Source of the DNA: a virus
DNA length: 40,916 nt
IMG/VR virus record: IMGVR_UViG_3300020020_000014
Location: 1-40,916 of that record
Reading direction: 5' to 3' (one strand)
A program made the translations under genes and the position numbers. Shown in pieces: positions 16,272 through 24,430 of this stretch (position 1 is its first letter; each line of letters starts with the position of its first letter). The notes beneath the pieces were generated by a model, which was not told where the DNA came from, searched no databases, and was given only the letters and a program-made list of their open reading frames with translations.

Positions 16272-18740
16272 TCATGTCGTATCGATCCACACGTCGCCGG
16301 TCGCCGGAGACCCCGGCGCAGTCGAGGCCACGGTGATGGTTGGTATCTTCTTCCACGCGAGGTTTTCGCGGGCGTAGCTGTCGCCGTCGTTAGGCGCGTC
16401 GGTGATGCCACTGGCGGGCAGCGTCTGCCACGTCTTGTCCCCGCGCCAGAACTGGGACGTCGTGCCTCCTGCAATGGTCGGCTCTTTTGTGTCTACATAC
16501 TGCTTGGTCGCCGCCTCAAGTGGGTTGGCCGGATCGGCGGGCAACACGACCGCACTGCCGAATGTAGCGATGCCAGTTAGCCGGTCTATGGTGAGTGCGG
16601 CACCCAGATGCGCCCCAGCGTCGCTGTAGCGCCGATAGGTGAAGTTGGCGTTGGTCGCGTCGACGTCGAAAGCCCAGCGTCGCGCCGCGCCCACCTGAAA
16701 GAAGAACGACGACCCCGACCCGGCTGCTGCCTCTAGGTAAAATTGCGGCGAGGTTTTCGCAATCGACAGGTTTCCCGTCAGTGCGCCGCCGGAAAGACGC
16801 AAATGCTCGGCGTCTACCTCAGTGATGGCGTCTTGAACGTTAGTCGCGGCGATGTTGATGCTGGGGGCAAACGTTACGCTCGCGGCCGTTCCACCCCCGC
16901 CGCCGCCGCCCGCCGCCACCGCCGCCGTGACAAATGCCGTCGTCGCGAGTTTCCCCGTGCTGTCTCCCGCCGTCGGCGTGAGGCCGTAGGCTAGGGTCTT
17001 GAACTCGGTAACCGCGTTGCCGATGACGACCGTATGCGCGCCCGGCGGGCCAATCTGAAACTCGTATGTCGAATTGAGCGCGTTGAACGAGCTTGCGCGG
17101 CACTCGAAACGAATGTTGCTCTGGACGGCGTTAGCCTTGAAGACGAAGTCTACAAGCTCCGCACCGGCTACGGGGAACGTCTCGAATATCGCTCCGAGAA
17201 CGCCGGGCTCGGCCATCAGGCCGAGGCGGGAGGTGCCGTAAGTGCCGCTGCTGTTTCCGACGTAGACCGCCGTCGGCGCGCTTAGTCCCGTGCTTGCGCC
17301 CAGCGCGATGCCACCATTGACCGTCAGCTTGTCGGTGGTCTTGTTGTAGGTGAGGCCCGCATCGCCGCCGAAGGTCGTGGCGTCGTTGAACTGAATTTGC
17401 GTGTCCGCGCCGCCGGGGTTGCCGCCACCGCCGCCGCTGCCCAACGGCGTACCATTGACAGTAGGAGTGACCTTGAAGTCGGTGACGCCGGTAGAGCGTT
17501 TGATCACCAGCGCGGTGTCGAGATAGCCGCCCGCGTCGTCGAAGCGGAGAATAGAAAAATCGGACCCGGCGTTGCTGCCGCTTTCCGCTGTATTGTCACC
17601 GGGTGAGATATACCAGCGTTGCAGGCCATTCATCTGGCCGCCGATGACGCTGAACTGCCCCGATGCCGCCTTGTTGAGATTGAACGTCGGCGTGACCTTG
17701 GCGATATTAAAATCACCCGTCATCGTGTCGCCAGCCTTCAACAGCCGGGCGGCGAGATCGGTCGTCAGGTTGGTGACATCGCTCTGCGGATGCGTGTGCG
17801 TGGCAGGCGCGAAGTTTACTGGATTGAAATGCCCCGAATGCCACAGCGTGTGAGCGACCGCGCCGAACGACCAGCCGCCGACCTTGAACTGGTTGTCGGT
17901 GTCGAGGCCGAAGTAGGCAGCGAACTTGTCGGGCCGGTGGAAGGTCATGAAGGCGGCATTGCTGTCGCCGCCCGCGCCAATGATCTGAGTGCTGTAGATG
18001 GTGGTGGGCGCTCCGGCGATGTCGCCCGTCGAGGGCACCATCGTCAGCACGCCGGTCATCTGGTCGCCAATGCGCTTGACCTTCTCGGCGTCCACCTCCA
18101 CCAGCGCCGCCTGCACGTTGGTGGCGGCGATCTCACCTGCTGGCGTGAAGGTGACACTGGCAGCCGAGCCGCCGCCACCGCCGCCGGTGACCACGCTCCA
18201 CGCGGCGTCCTGACGGGCGTATTGCTGGCCGTCGATCGGCGCGTCGTCGAGGTGCAGCGGTGCGCCCTGATCGGTGTCGATCCAGAGCGCGCCAACCTCT
18301 ATCGTAACCGGCTCGGCGGGCTGCTCGTAGACTTCTACCGCGCCTTCGGGGCCCTCGGGGCCAATCGGACCGGTCAGTCCCGTGGGGCCGGTAGGCCCCG
18401 TGGGGCCAGTCGGCCCCGCATTGCCCTGCGTGCCCTGAATACCTTGCGGGCCGGTATCGCCCTTGACGCCTTGCGGACCTTGCGAACCCGTGTCGCCTTT
18501 GACACCCTGCACACCCTGCGGGCCGGTATTGCCCTGCACGCCCTGCGGCCCCTGCGGCCCCGGCACTGTGCTGTTGGCACCCGTGTCGCCCTTGACGCCC
18601 TGAGGCCCAGTCGGTCCTTGCGGGCCGACCGGCCCCGGCACCGTGCTGGGTTCTCCCACTTCACCCTTCGGCCCCGGAGGCCCCATCGGCCCCTGCAGGG
18701 CGACGTTATAGATTGATGGAGGCGGACTTATGAAGGCCAT
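16272..18740 (-). CDS. Large collagen-like tail fibre protein (822 aa)
   Basis: A short N-terminal anchor ([16 protein letters not shown]) is followed by Gly-X-Y collagen repeats at residues ~17-133, rich in GPQ, GPT, GVK and GDT. A hinge ([22 protein letters not shown]) leads to beta-rich shaft modules. The motif ASVTFxPxxxIAATNVQ appears twice (~200 and ~640), each followed by a VDAE helix, and a relative occurs in the 258-aa collagen-like protein. GDTMTGDF and GDQMTGVL are typical phage fibre repeats. The C-terminus ends [14 protein letters not shown]. Start ATG 18740 overlaps the adaptor gene by 13 bp. Confidence 0.88.
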   Translation of the reverse strand: MAFISPPPSIYNVALQGPMGPPGPKGEVGEPSTVPGPVGPQGPTGPQGVKGDTGANSTVPGPQGPQGVQGNTGPQGVQGVKGDTGSQGPQGVKGDTGPQGIQGTQGNAGPTGPTGPTGPTGLTGPIGPEGPEGAVEVYEQPAEPVTIEVGALWIDTDQGAPLHLDDAPIDGQQYARQDAAWSVVTGGGGGGSAASVTFTPAGEIAATNVQAALVEVDAEKVKRIGDQMTGVLTMVPSTGDIAGAPTTIYSTQIIGAGGDSNAAFMTFHRPDKFAAYFGLDTDNQFKVGGWSFGAVAHTLWHSGHFNPVNFAPATHTHPQSDVTNLTTDLAARLLKAGDTMTGDFNIAKVTPTFNLNKAASGQFSVIGGQMNGLQRWYISPGDNTAESGSNAGSDFSILRFDDAGGYLDTALVIKRSTGVTDFKVTPTVNGTPLGSGGGGGNPGGADTQIQFNDATTFGGDAGLTYNKTTDKLTVNGGIALGASTGLSAPTAVYVGNSSGTYGTSRLGLMAEPGVLGAIFETFPVAGAELVDFVFKANAVQSNIRFECRASSFNALNSTYEFQIGPPGAHTVVIGNAVTEFKTLAYGLTPTAGDSTGKLATTAFVTAAVAAGGGGGGGTAASVTFAPSINIAATNVQDAITEVDAEHLRLSGGALTGNLSIAKTSPQFYLEAAAGSGSSFFFQVGAARRWAFDVDATNANFTYRRYSDAGAHLGAALTIDRLTGIATFGSAVVLPADPANPLEAATKQYVDTKEPTIAGGTTSQFWRGDKTWQTLPASGITDAPNDGDSYARENLAWKKIPTITVASTAPGSPATGDVWIDTT

Positions 18741-19447
18741 GGCCCGCCCTCCCGCTGCCACGAACTAATCTTGCGCCCGATGATGATCGGCGACGGGCTG
18801 TCGTGGCCCATCTCCATCGTCAGTGCGTCGCCGTAGGTGCCCATGTCCTCGGCGTAGGCCGAGCCCTTCTGCGCCTTCCATTGCCACACCATGCCGAGCT
18901 TGAGAATGCGATCGCCGAGCACGAAAGTGTCGGCGTCGTTCATGAAGACGTCGCCGTAACCGCCGCTGTTCAGTGCGATGCAGTTCTTGTCGAGATAGCT
19001 GTAATACGCCGACACCCCGACCGGCATGATCGGAAATATGTGCATCTGGCCGCCCAGGATCGTCCACTCGCCGAAGGCACTGCTCTCATTGCTCAGGCGC
19101 CGGCGCACCCACTCATCAGTGTCGGGAATGAACGACATCGGCTGCTGCGTGGATGACGTGCGCCAGACGTTGGATGTCAGTAGCAGGCGCTTGAAATTAG
19201 CGGGTATCTCGAATGCCGTCGTGCCCGTCATAGCATCCGCAACAAGCACACCGTCGCCAACCATCGTGTGCGTCGTTCGCAGTTTGGTCCAGTCCCGCAG
19301 ATCGTAGGCGATGCGCTGGCTCATTTCATTGGCGAGCGACAGCATCTCCTGCATGGTGCGGTTGCCGGCGATGTTGGAAAACACGGACTGCGGGATCAAG
19401 ACCCCGACAGTCGCGCATACGTCCTTGATCACCGACAGCAGCGTCAT
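18728..19447 (-). CDS. Head-tail adaptor, gp11/gp4-like (239 aa)
   Basis: Helical N-terminus ([32 protein letters not shown]) and a beta-rich middle ([36 protein letters not shown]) ending in a helix with [15 protein letters not shown]. This arrangement, including IPxxFxR, matches podovirus adaptor/tail tubular A proteins that ring the portal. It follows the capsid region and precedes the fibre island. The ATG comes one base after the upstream stop. Confidence 0.78.
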   Translation of the reverse strand: MTLLSVIKDVCATVGVLIPQSVFSNIAGNRTMQEMLSLANEMSQRIAYDLRDWTKLRTTHTMVGDGVLVADAMTGTTAFEIPANFKRLLLTSNVWRTSSTQQPMSFIPDTDEWVRRRLSNESSAFGEWTILGGQMHIFPIMPVGVSAYYSYLDKNCIALNSGGYGDVFMNDADTFVLGDRILKLGMVWQWKAQKGSAYAEDMGTYGDALTMEMGHDSPSPIIIGRKISSWQREGGPWPS

Positions 19448-19448
19448 G

Positions 19449-20153
19449 CTATGCCGCCCTTTCCGGCCGCAGGCTCATCGCCATGCGCACCAGCGTTTTG
19501 CGGTTCATGTTCATGGCGCCGATCGGCTCCTGGCCGCTGTTCACCTTGATGAACTCACGCAGTTGCGCGAGATCCATGCCGGCGAACTCGCCCTCGGCCT
19601 TCTGCTTGTCCTGCAGATCCTCCTCGAGGACGGCGTTGCGCGCCTTCAGGGCCTCCAGTTCAGCCGCCATCTGCTTGTTGGGCGCGGTGTTGCGGCCCTC
19701 CGCGATGTATTCCTCGGCCTTGTTCTTCATCTCGCGCCCGCCAGGCCCAAGGTTCTTCAACTCGGTGCCTTCGATCGCGGCGAGCTGCTCTACGGTGTAG
19801 ACGTTCTGCGCCCGCAACTCGGCGCGGCGCCCGTCCGTCAGGAACGGCGCGTGCTCGAGCGGCGTGCCGGTCTTGGTCTGCGCGGCGTTTTCCTTGAATT
19901 GCCGGTACTGGTGCGAAAAACGCTCGGCGTAGGTTATCTGGCGCTGGCGCCCAGTGAGCCGGTCGTCTTGCCAGTGCGAGAAGGCCGTGGCGTGGAACAC
20001 CTTGACGTCCTTGTTGCCTGGCGACTGTATGATGCAGACGGGGATGTCGTCGAAGATCGGCCGGCCCTCGGCGAGGGTCTTGGCGTCGTTTTCAAACGCC
20101 TGGTACTTGAACAGAACGACGAGGTTCTCGTCGGGGTCGCGCTGGATAGCCAT
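19449..20153 (-). CDS. Structural-region protein with hairpin-helix and coiled coil (234 aa)
   Basis: The N-terminal ~100 residues are compact (DDIPVCIIQSPGNKDVKVF). Residues ~115-150 (VYTVEQLAAIEGTELKNLGPGG) resemble a helix-hairpin-helix-type segment. Residues ~160-195 form a charged coiled coil, and the end (LAQLREFIKVNSGQEP) is again helical. It lies between the capsid and adaptor genes, so a head-completion or capsid-associated role is possible. Its strong Shine-Dalgarno GAAGGAAGG (20170-20162) is one arm of a perfect inverted repeat, suggesting translational control. Confidence 0.7.
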   Translation of the reverse strand: MAIQRDPDENLVVLFKYQAFENDAKTLAEGRPIFDDIPVCIIQSPGNKDVKVFHATAFSHWQDDRLTGRQRQITYAERFSHQYRQFKENAAQTKTGTPLEHAPFLTDGRRAELRAQNVYTVEQLAAIEGTELKNLGPGGREMKNKAEEYIAEGRNTAPNKQMAAELEALKARNAVLEEDLQDKQKAEGEFAGMDLAQLREFIKVNSGQEPIGAMNMNRKTLVRMAMSLRPERAA

Positions 20154-20161
20154 TAGTGGTC

Positions 20162-20233
20162 CCTTCCTTCTGTGAAATGGTCCGGGGCCGCCTTCATGGA
20201 AGGAAGGCTTTACCTACACGTTAGCGGCCCCGG
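20162..20233 (-). promoter_or_regulatory. Interlocked inverted repeats sequestering a Shine-Dalgarno
   Basis: Two perfect inverted repeats interleave: 20162-20170 with 20199-20207 (9 bp) and 20182-20191 with 20224-20233 (10 bp). On the leftward mRNA this permits an H-type pseudoknot. One arm of the first repeat is the Shine-Dalgarno GAAGGAAGG of the 234-aa gene. A competing small hairpin (GCCUUC with GAAGGC, within 20192-20209 of the mRNA) would free it. Structure predicted by eye. Confidence 0.6.
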
Positions 20234-20234
20234 T

Positions 20235-20271
20235 TATTGCGTCGGCGAGGGTTCCAACAACGCCGACGCAA
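20235..20271 (-). terminator. Hairpin terminator/attenuator after the major capsid gene
   Basis: Perfect 12-bp GC-rich inverted repeat (20260-20271 with 20235-20246, 13-nt loop) beginning 6 nt after the capsid stop codon. No clear U-tract follows, so it may attenuate or stabilise the upstream mRNA instead of fully terminating. Position mirrors the T7 terminator after gene 10. Confidence 0.65.
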
Positions 20272-20276
20272 TTGCG

Positions 20277-21314
20277 TTAAGCGGCCGGGTTGCTGTCGTA
20301 GAGACGCCAGTTGAACAGGCTGTTCGTCATCGTGAGCTCACCCATAAATCCGATAAACTGGGCGATCGCGTCCTTATCAATCGGCATCTGCCCGTCGCCT
20401 TCGAACAACTTGTCGAAATTGCGGTTCGGGTGATAACGGAGCCGCAGGCTGTCGGTGTTGATGCCGAACGTGGTGTTGGCCGGCATGTTGGAGCCGATGC
20501 CGCCGTCGAGCACGATTTCGGCGCGCTTGCCGCCACCGATGTATTCGAGCGCGGAGAACCCCAGTTTGCCCAGGCTCGTCTCGTTGGTCTGGCGCTGGAT
20601 CAGCACGGTGGCCGCGTCATACGCCGCGTAGTGCTCGGGCGACATGATGAGCAGATCCGCATAGTCACGGCCGCGGGACTGCTTGGTCATGACGTAGTTA
20701 AGCATCGGGCGGATGGTGTCCTTGGTGACCTGCGTACCGAGAGGCGTCAGTGACGTGGTGCCGGCCGCGCCTGACGGATCGTAGGCCGCCGTGCGCCAGA
20801 TCGTTGCCGTCGCACGATCGATGCCACCATACACACCAGTGTTAGGCAGAGCAGGAATAGCAGCAGCCAGTCCAGTGATCTGCTTGTTGCCGTTCGCGGT
20901 GCCGTCCGAGTAGATGCCGGCGTCCATGGCATCTTCCAATGCCTTCTCTGCGGCGGCGAGATAGCTCTCGAAAGTGTCGAGCAACTGCGCCTCGCCCTCA
21001 TTGTTGAGGATCTCCTGCATCGACAGGATGATCGGCACAACCACCTGCTTCGGCGAATACACTGCGTCGTTGAACAGGTCGATCGCGGGGTTGAGCAACT
21101 GATCGTAGCCCGAGTACCACTGCGCGGACTGCTTGCCGATCTGCAGCGTCTGCCGAATATTCGGCCCGCTATAGGTCTGCCACAGACCCTTGCGCTTGAG
21201 CACTGCGAGCAGTGCGTTGTTGTTGGAAACGAGATCCTGGTAGCCAGTCGACCGGTCCTCGACCGCCATCGACAAAATCTGCTGATAGGCAGCAGCCGTT
21301 GTTACGTTGGGCAT
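20277..21314 (-). CDS. Major capsid protein, HK97-fold type (345 aa)
   Basis: The sequence has the expected blocks: SMAVEDRSTGYQDLVSNNNALL near the N-terminus, VVPIILSMQEILNNEGEAQLLD as the long spine-type helix, AMDAGIYSDGTANGNKQITGL, MSPEHYAAYDAA and TNSLFNWRLYDSNPAA at the end. This is the class annotated as phage major capsid protein in several alpha- and betaproteobacterial podoviruses. The preceding gene is scaffold-like, the usual order. GGAG precedes the ATG by 8 nt. A strong hairpin after the stop probably raises its mRNA level relative to downstream genes. Confidence 0.88.
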   Translation of the reverse strand: MPNVTTAAAYQQILSMAVEDRSTGYQDLVSNNNALLAVLKRKGLWQTYSGPNIRQTLQIGKQSAQWYSGYDQLLNPAIDLFNDAVYSPKQVVVPIILSMQEILNNEGEAQLLDTFESYLAAAEKALEDAMDAGIYSDGTANGNKQITGLAAAIPALPNTGVYGGIDRATATIWRTAAYDPSGAAGTTSLTPLGTQVTKDTIRPMLNYVMTKQSRGRDYADLLIMSPEHYAAYDAATVLIQRQTNETSLGKLGFSALEYIGGGKRAEIVLDGGIGSNMPANTTFGINTDSLRLRYHPNRNFDKLFEGDGQMPIDKDAIAQFIGFMGELTMTNSLFNWRLYDSNPAA

Positions 21315-21341
21315 CTATGCCACTCCACAAAAGGGTTCAGA

Positions 21342-22697
21342 TCAGTGAGCGCCGTTCAGACGCGATATCGCGTTCTGCACAGCTGCTCGCGGGGTTGGAC
21401 TGGCATCCTTGGGTCGCCTCGACGCTCCGTTTGAGGGAGCCACGCCTGGCGCGCCGCTAATGCTTCTGTCCACGGGTCGGGTCTGAGCCGATGTGGTGCG
21501 GGTCTGAGCCGCGTGTGTGGCCGGGGAGAGTAACTCGGCCCTTCGGTACGCTGTCTCAATATCGAAACCCAACTGGATCTCGCTCTTGATCAGCTCTCCA
21601 AGTTCATCGAACCGCGGGTGGGTCGCAGCGAACTGATCGACTGCACTCCGGGTGTAGGTGAACTTCTGCTGAGTCTGCCACTGTTGCAGGGTATTCTCAA
21701 GCCCCTCGATCTTCTGGTGCAGCGCCCCGATCTGCTGCGCCGCGGCCTGCTGCATGTTGCCCTGCTGGACCTGCTTGAGCTGCTCCGGGGTCTGGTTCAG
21801 GACGTGGTAGGCGACGTCGCGCAGGTTAATCCGGCGCCCGCTCTGCGGGTCCGTCAGGCCCAGGTTGTGGACGATCAGGTCGAGGGCGCCGATCGGGTCC
21901 GACCGCAGTTTCTGCTCGACGCCGACGTAGTTCTCCAGGGCCGCCTCGAGCGTGGTGCCGTGCTCCCTGGCCATCTTGTGGAAACGCTCGATCGGCTTGA
22001 AGGCCTCATGCGTGGCCTTGTAGTAATTGGCGGCCTTGCTGAACTCGCTGTGCATGCGGTGGACGTCGCCGCGCACCGTCTCCGGGGTGACGGCCCAGTC
22101 CCGCTTGGCGCTTTCCGCCATCCTGGGCAGCGGCTCGGCGAACGGGGCGTGCGGGGGCAGTTTCTGGGGCTGCTGCTGTGCCGGCGCGACATTTCCGGCC
22201 TGGTTTGTCGCGACATTTCCGGCCTGGTTTGTCGCGACATTTCCGGCCTGGTTTGTCGCGTCCTGCGGCTGCTTCGGCGCGAACCGGCCGCGGTCGCGGG
22301 GCTGGGGCTCGGCGGCTGCGGACGGCTGGTCCGTGGGCCGCTTCTTCAGGTCGAACTTCTCGGCCGGCGTATCCTCCGGGGGCTGGTTGTGGCCCTTGCG
22401 GGCCTCCGCGGCCTTTGGGGCGGGCCGCTCGGCCGGCTTGGCGCCCTTCGGTGGCGGGTTCTCGGCCCGATCGAACGCCGCCTTCAGGCTCTCGCGGATC
22501 GTCTCGGAGCGGCTCTGCGGCCTGTGCTTCGAACCCTCCAGGTCGCCGACCGGCTTGTTCGGCGCCTGCGCCCCGACCGGGTTCGGGCTCGACGTCGGGC
22601 TCTGGTTGATCTGCACCTCATGCGAGGCCGGCGCGGGTGACGATGGCGCAGCCGAAGGCGCGCCGCCCCCAGAGGGAGCAACGGTGACGTCGTTCAT
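21342..22697 (-). CDS. Scaffolding-type protein (451 aa)
   Basis: Directly upstream of the major capsid gene. Residues 1-165 are Pro/Ala/Ser/Lys-rich and disordered, including GHNQPPEDTPAEKFDLKKRP. Three identical NQAGNVAT-type octads follow (encoded by exact 24-bp DNA repeats). The C-terminal ~250 residues are helical: LPRMAESAKRDWAVTPETVRGD, YYKATHEAFKPIERFHKMAREHG, a Gln-rich coiled coil (QQAAAQQIGALHQKIEGLE) and a basic end. Charged helices plus a disordered N-terminus are characteristic of scaffolding proteins removed during capsid maturation. No protease gene is seen. Confidence 0.78.
   Translation of the reverse strand: MNDVTVAPSGGGAPSAAPSSPAPASHEVQINQSPTSSPNPVGAQAPNKPVGDLEGSKHRPQSRSETIRESLKAAFDRAENPPPKGAKPAERPAPKAAEARKGHNQPPEDTPAEKFDLKKRPTDQPSAAAEPQPRDRGRFAPKQPQDATNQAGNVATNQAGNVATNQAGNVAPAQQQPQKLPPHAPFAEPLPRMAESAKRDWAVTPETVRGDVHRMHSEFSKAANYYKATHEAFKPIERFHKMAREHGTTLEAALENYVGVEQKLRSDPIGALDLIVHNLGLTDPQSGRRINLRDVAYHVLNQTPEQLKQVQQGNMQQAAAQQIGALHQKIEGLENTLQQWQTQQKFTYTRSAVDQFAATHPRFDELGELIKSEIQLGFDIETAYRRAELLSPATHAAQTRTTSAQTRPVDRSISGAPGVAPSNGASRRPKDASPTPRAAVQNAISRLNGAH
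22187..22258. repeat. 24-bp tandem repeat, three exact units, in the scaffold gene
   Basis: Units 22187-22210, 22211-22234 and 22235-22258 are identical and encode an eight-residue NQAGNVAT repeat in a disordered part of the scaffold-type protein. The zero divergence implies recent expansion by slippage or recombination. Confidence 0.95.
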
Positions 22698-22718
22698 GAT
22701 GGTGGTGCCTTTCGAGTT

Positions 22719-23048
22719 TTACGGACGCCTTGTCCGTGGCTGTGAACCAGCCTTGAGCCTGTCTATGGCGACCTTCACGGCCCCCAGGCGTTTCTGCTTC
22801 TCGACCTTGTCGATCGAGGCCCTCGTCTTGGGCGCGACGCGCTCATTGCCGACCTCGGTCAGGCCCAGTGCGCGGCCGACTGCCCTAAACTGGCGTTTCG
22901 AGGTGTAGAACCGGCCGTCGACCTGCTCGGTGGGCGGCATGCTGTCGGAGATGACGTAGGGCACGGGATGATCGGAGCGCGCAAAATTGGTCGGCGTGTC
23001 GCGCCTGACCCGGTAACGACCAGGCGCGACCTCAATTAATTTAACCAT
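22719..23048 (-). CDS. Conserved-looking small structural-region protein (109 aa)
   Basis: Basic protein with an ordered start (MVKLIEVAPGRYRVRRD), a middle containing FYTSKRQFRAVGRALGLTEVG and a Lys/Arg-rich helical end (RLGAVKVAIDRLKAG). No family is recognised. It lies 21 bp upstream of the scaffold gene and 12 bp after the Ig-like gene, in the head module, so a head-assembly or decoration role is possible. A weak GAGAA precedes the ATG. Confidence 0.7.
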   Translation of the reverse strand: MVKLIEVAPGRYRVRRDTPTNFARSDHPVPYVISDSMPPTEQVDGRFYTSKRQFRAVGRALGLTEVGNERVAPKTRASIDKVEKQKRLGAVKVAIDRLKAGSQPRTRRP

Positions 23049-23060
23049 TTAATTTCTCAG

Positions 23061-23423
23061 TTACTTCTTCTTCCGCGCTACCGGCGCCGTGAACTCGAAA
23101 GCGATCGGCCCGGATACTGCCGGGCCGTTCTTGATCACGACATCCACAACCGCCGGCTCGACCCACAGCGACGGCTTGACGATCGTCGACAGCGTCCCGG
23201 CATCGAACGTCGTCGGCTCGTCGACGCCGGCGAAGTTGATCACGCTGTCGGCGTAGAAATTATCGCCGGTGATCACCAGCGTGAAGTCGGCATCGCCGAT
23301 CACGGCGCTGGCCGGATCCAGTGCCTCGATGACCGGCACCGGCACCGTGACGTCTTGCGGCACCGGCAGCGACACCGTCTGTGGCTCGTTGACGCTGGCA
23401 GTGAAGGGGAAGGGTTGTGTCAT
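23061..23423 (-). CDS. IPT/TIG-type Ig-like protein (120 aa)
   Basis: Residues ~32-112 form a single immunoglobulin-like fold of the IPT/TIG type: IEALDPASAVIGDADFTLVITGDNF, then SVINFAGV and VDVVIKNGP. Such domains decorate capsids and tails and bind surfaces weakly. The basic tail ARKKK ends the protein. ATG overlaps the upstream gene by 4 bp, and that gene carries another IPT/TIG domain, so they may form one assembly. Confidence 0.75.
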   Translation of the reverse strand: MTQPFPFTASVNEPQTVSLPVPQDVTVPVPVIEALDPASAVIGDADFTLVITGDNFYADSVINFAGVDEPTTFDAGTLSTIVKPSLWVEPAVVDVVIKNGPAVSGPIAFEFTAPVARKKK

Positions 23424-24160
23424 GTGAAGGTCCAGTTCGTGGCTGCGGTGGTGGTTGCCCCGACCCTGACGGTAATCGCCAGGGTGCCGGCCGTGGTCCG
23501 CTTCGGCGCGGTCAGCACCTTGAGCTGCGTCGGGCTGTTGTACTGCGTGTTGTAGGGAACGCCCGCGATGAGAACGACGGCGCCGTTTCGGAAGTTGGTG
23601 CCGTTCACCGTCAGCACCTCAGTGCCACCCGTGGCGAGCGGTGCCACCGGCAGCAGGCCGGTGATGGTCGGGGCGGCCGCCGGCGCCACGCTGTCGGACG
23701 AGGCGTGGCTGGCGTTCGGTCCCGCTGCGATCGAGGCCACCGTCAATGCCGGCCCGACGCCGTACATCTTCGACGTGTCCATCGTGCCCACGACGTAGGT
23801 GTGGCTGATGTTGCCGGGATTGGTGACCGACGTTTCCGTGCCGGCGGCCTCATGTGCGACACTGGTCGAGGCCGGCACCGCGCCGGCCACGCCGCCGGGG
23901 TAGCTGTTCTCGGTGCCGCCGGATGTGGCGCCAGTGCCCGACGCCAGCGCCGCGGTGTTGGCGGCAAACGTGCCCCAGGGGCCAGCCACGCCGTCGTCGA
24001 AATAAGGCGGCGGGGCCGTGTCGAATTTGGTGTTGTCAAGCCAGTCCGTGTAGGTCGCCTTGGTGTAATTCGGCGGGTTCGGGCCGGTGGCGCCGGTGAA
24101 AGACATATTCGTCGGCGGCGTCGGGCTGGGGGTGGTGACGGTGAGTGCAGATTGGGCCAT
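23420..24160 (-). CDS. Ig-like (IPT/TIG) structural protein (246 aa)
   Basis: The first ~165 residues are Gly/Ala/Pro/Thr-rich and include NYTKATYTDWLDNTKFDTAPPP and an Ala-rich beta region. The last ~80 residues are an IPT/TIG-type domain: TITGLLPVAPLATGG, TVNGTNFRNGAVVLIAGV and LAITVRVGA. Probably a head decoration or head-fibre protein. ATG 24160 has AGAGGAGA upstream at good spacing, which is better than the start 13 codons earlier. Confidence 0.75.
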   Translation of the reverse strand: MAQSALTVTTPSPTPPTNMSFTGATGPNPPNYTKATYTDWLDNTKFDTAPPPYFDDGVAGPWGTFAANTAALASGTGATSGGTENSYPGGVAGAVPASTSVAHEAAGTETSVTNPGNISHTYVVGTMDTSKMYGVGPALTVASIAAGPNASHASSDSVAPAAAPTITGLLPVAPLATGGTEVLTVNGTNFRNGAVVLIAGVPYNTQYNSPTQLKVLTAPKRTTAGTLAITVRVGATTTAATNWTFT

Positions 24161-24208
24161 TGAAGTCTCCTCTGGGTTGATAGTTGTTCTGCGCAGCAAT
24201 GGAACCCA

Positions 24209-24430
24209 TCAGCCAATCTGCCATTGGTTCACCAGATCGATTAACTGTTCCACCGTCATCGCCACGTCGATGCGGTCCTGCGGCTGCGGTCCGAACGCAA
24301 TCCTCACGCCGTTAGCCACCGGCTCGATCGTTCGCACAAGGTGCAGATTAACCAGCACCGCCGCGCCGTCCGACAGCCGCGTCATTCCGCGAAAGCCCGG
24401 CCGCGGCGATGAGTAGCCGGTGCTGCTCAC
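24209..24430 (-). CDS. FlbD-like small protein (73 aa)
   Basis: The pattern MTRLSDGAAVLVNLHLVRTIEP, then NGVRIAFG and MTVEQLIDLVN, resembles the small flagellar FlbD family, in which TRLxG and VNxxLIxxIE are conserved. Those proteins are about 60-70 aa. The GTG start at 24430 overlaps the portal stop as GTGA; an ATG 15 codons in would give a 58-aa core. It may be a small all-beta structural protein that shares the fold only. No flagellar link is implied by its neighbours. Confidence 0.6.
   Translation of the reverse strand: MSSTGYSSPRPGFRGMTRLSDGAAVLVNLHLVRTIEPVANGVRIAFGPQPQDRIDVAMTVEQLIDLVNQWQIG

Noticed and set aside
20277-20330. Programmed frameshift at the capsid gene end, as in T7 gene 10
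   Set aside because: No slippery heptamer precedes the stop and the inverted repeats lie after it.
22187-22258. CRISPR-like array
   Set aside because: Units are contiguous with no spacers and encode in-frame octads; the Cas4-like nuclease stands without other cas genes.
21618-22640. 340-aa plus-strand frame opposite the scaffold gene
   Set aside because: Shadow frame; composition extreme, and the opposite strand has a coherent scaffold-type protein next to the capsid gene.
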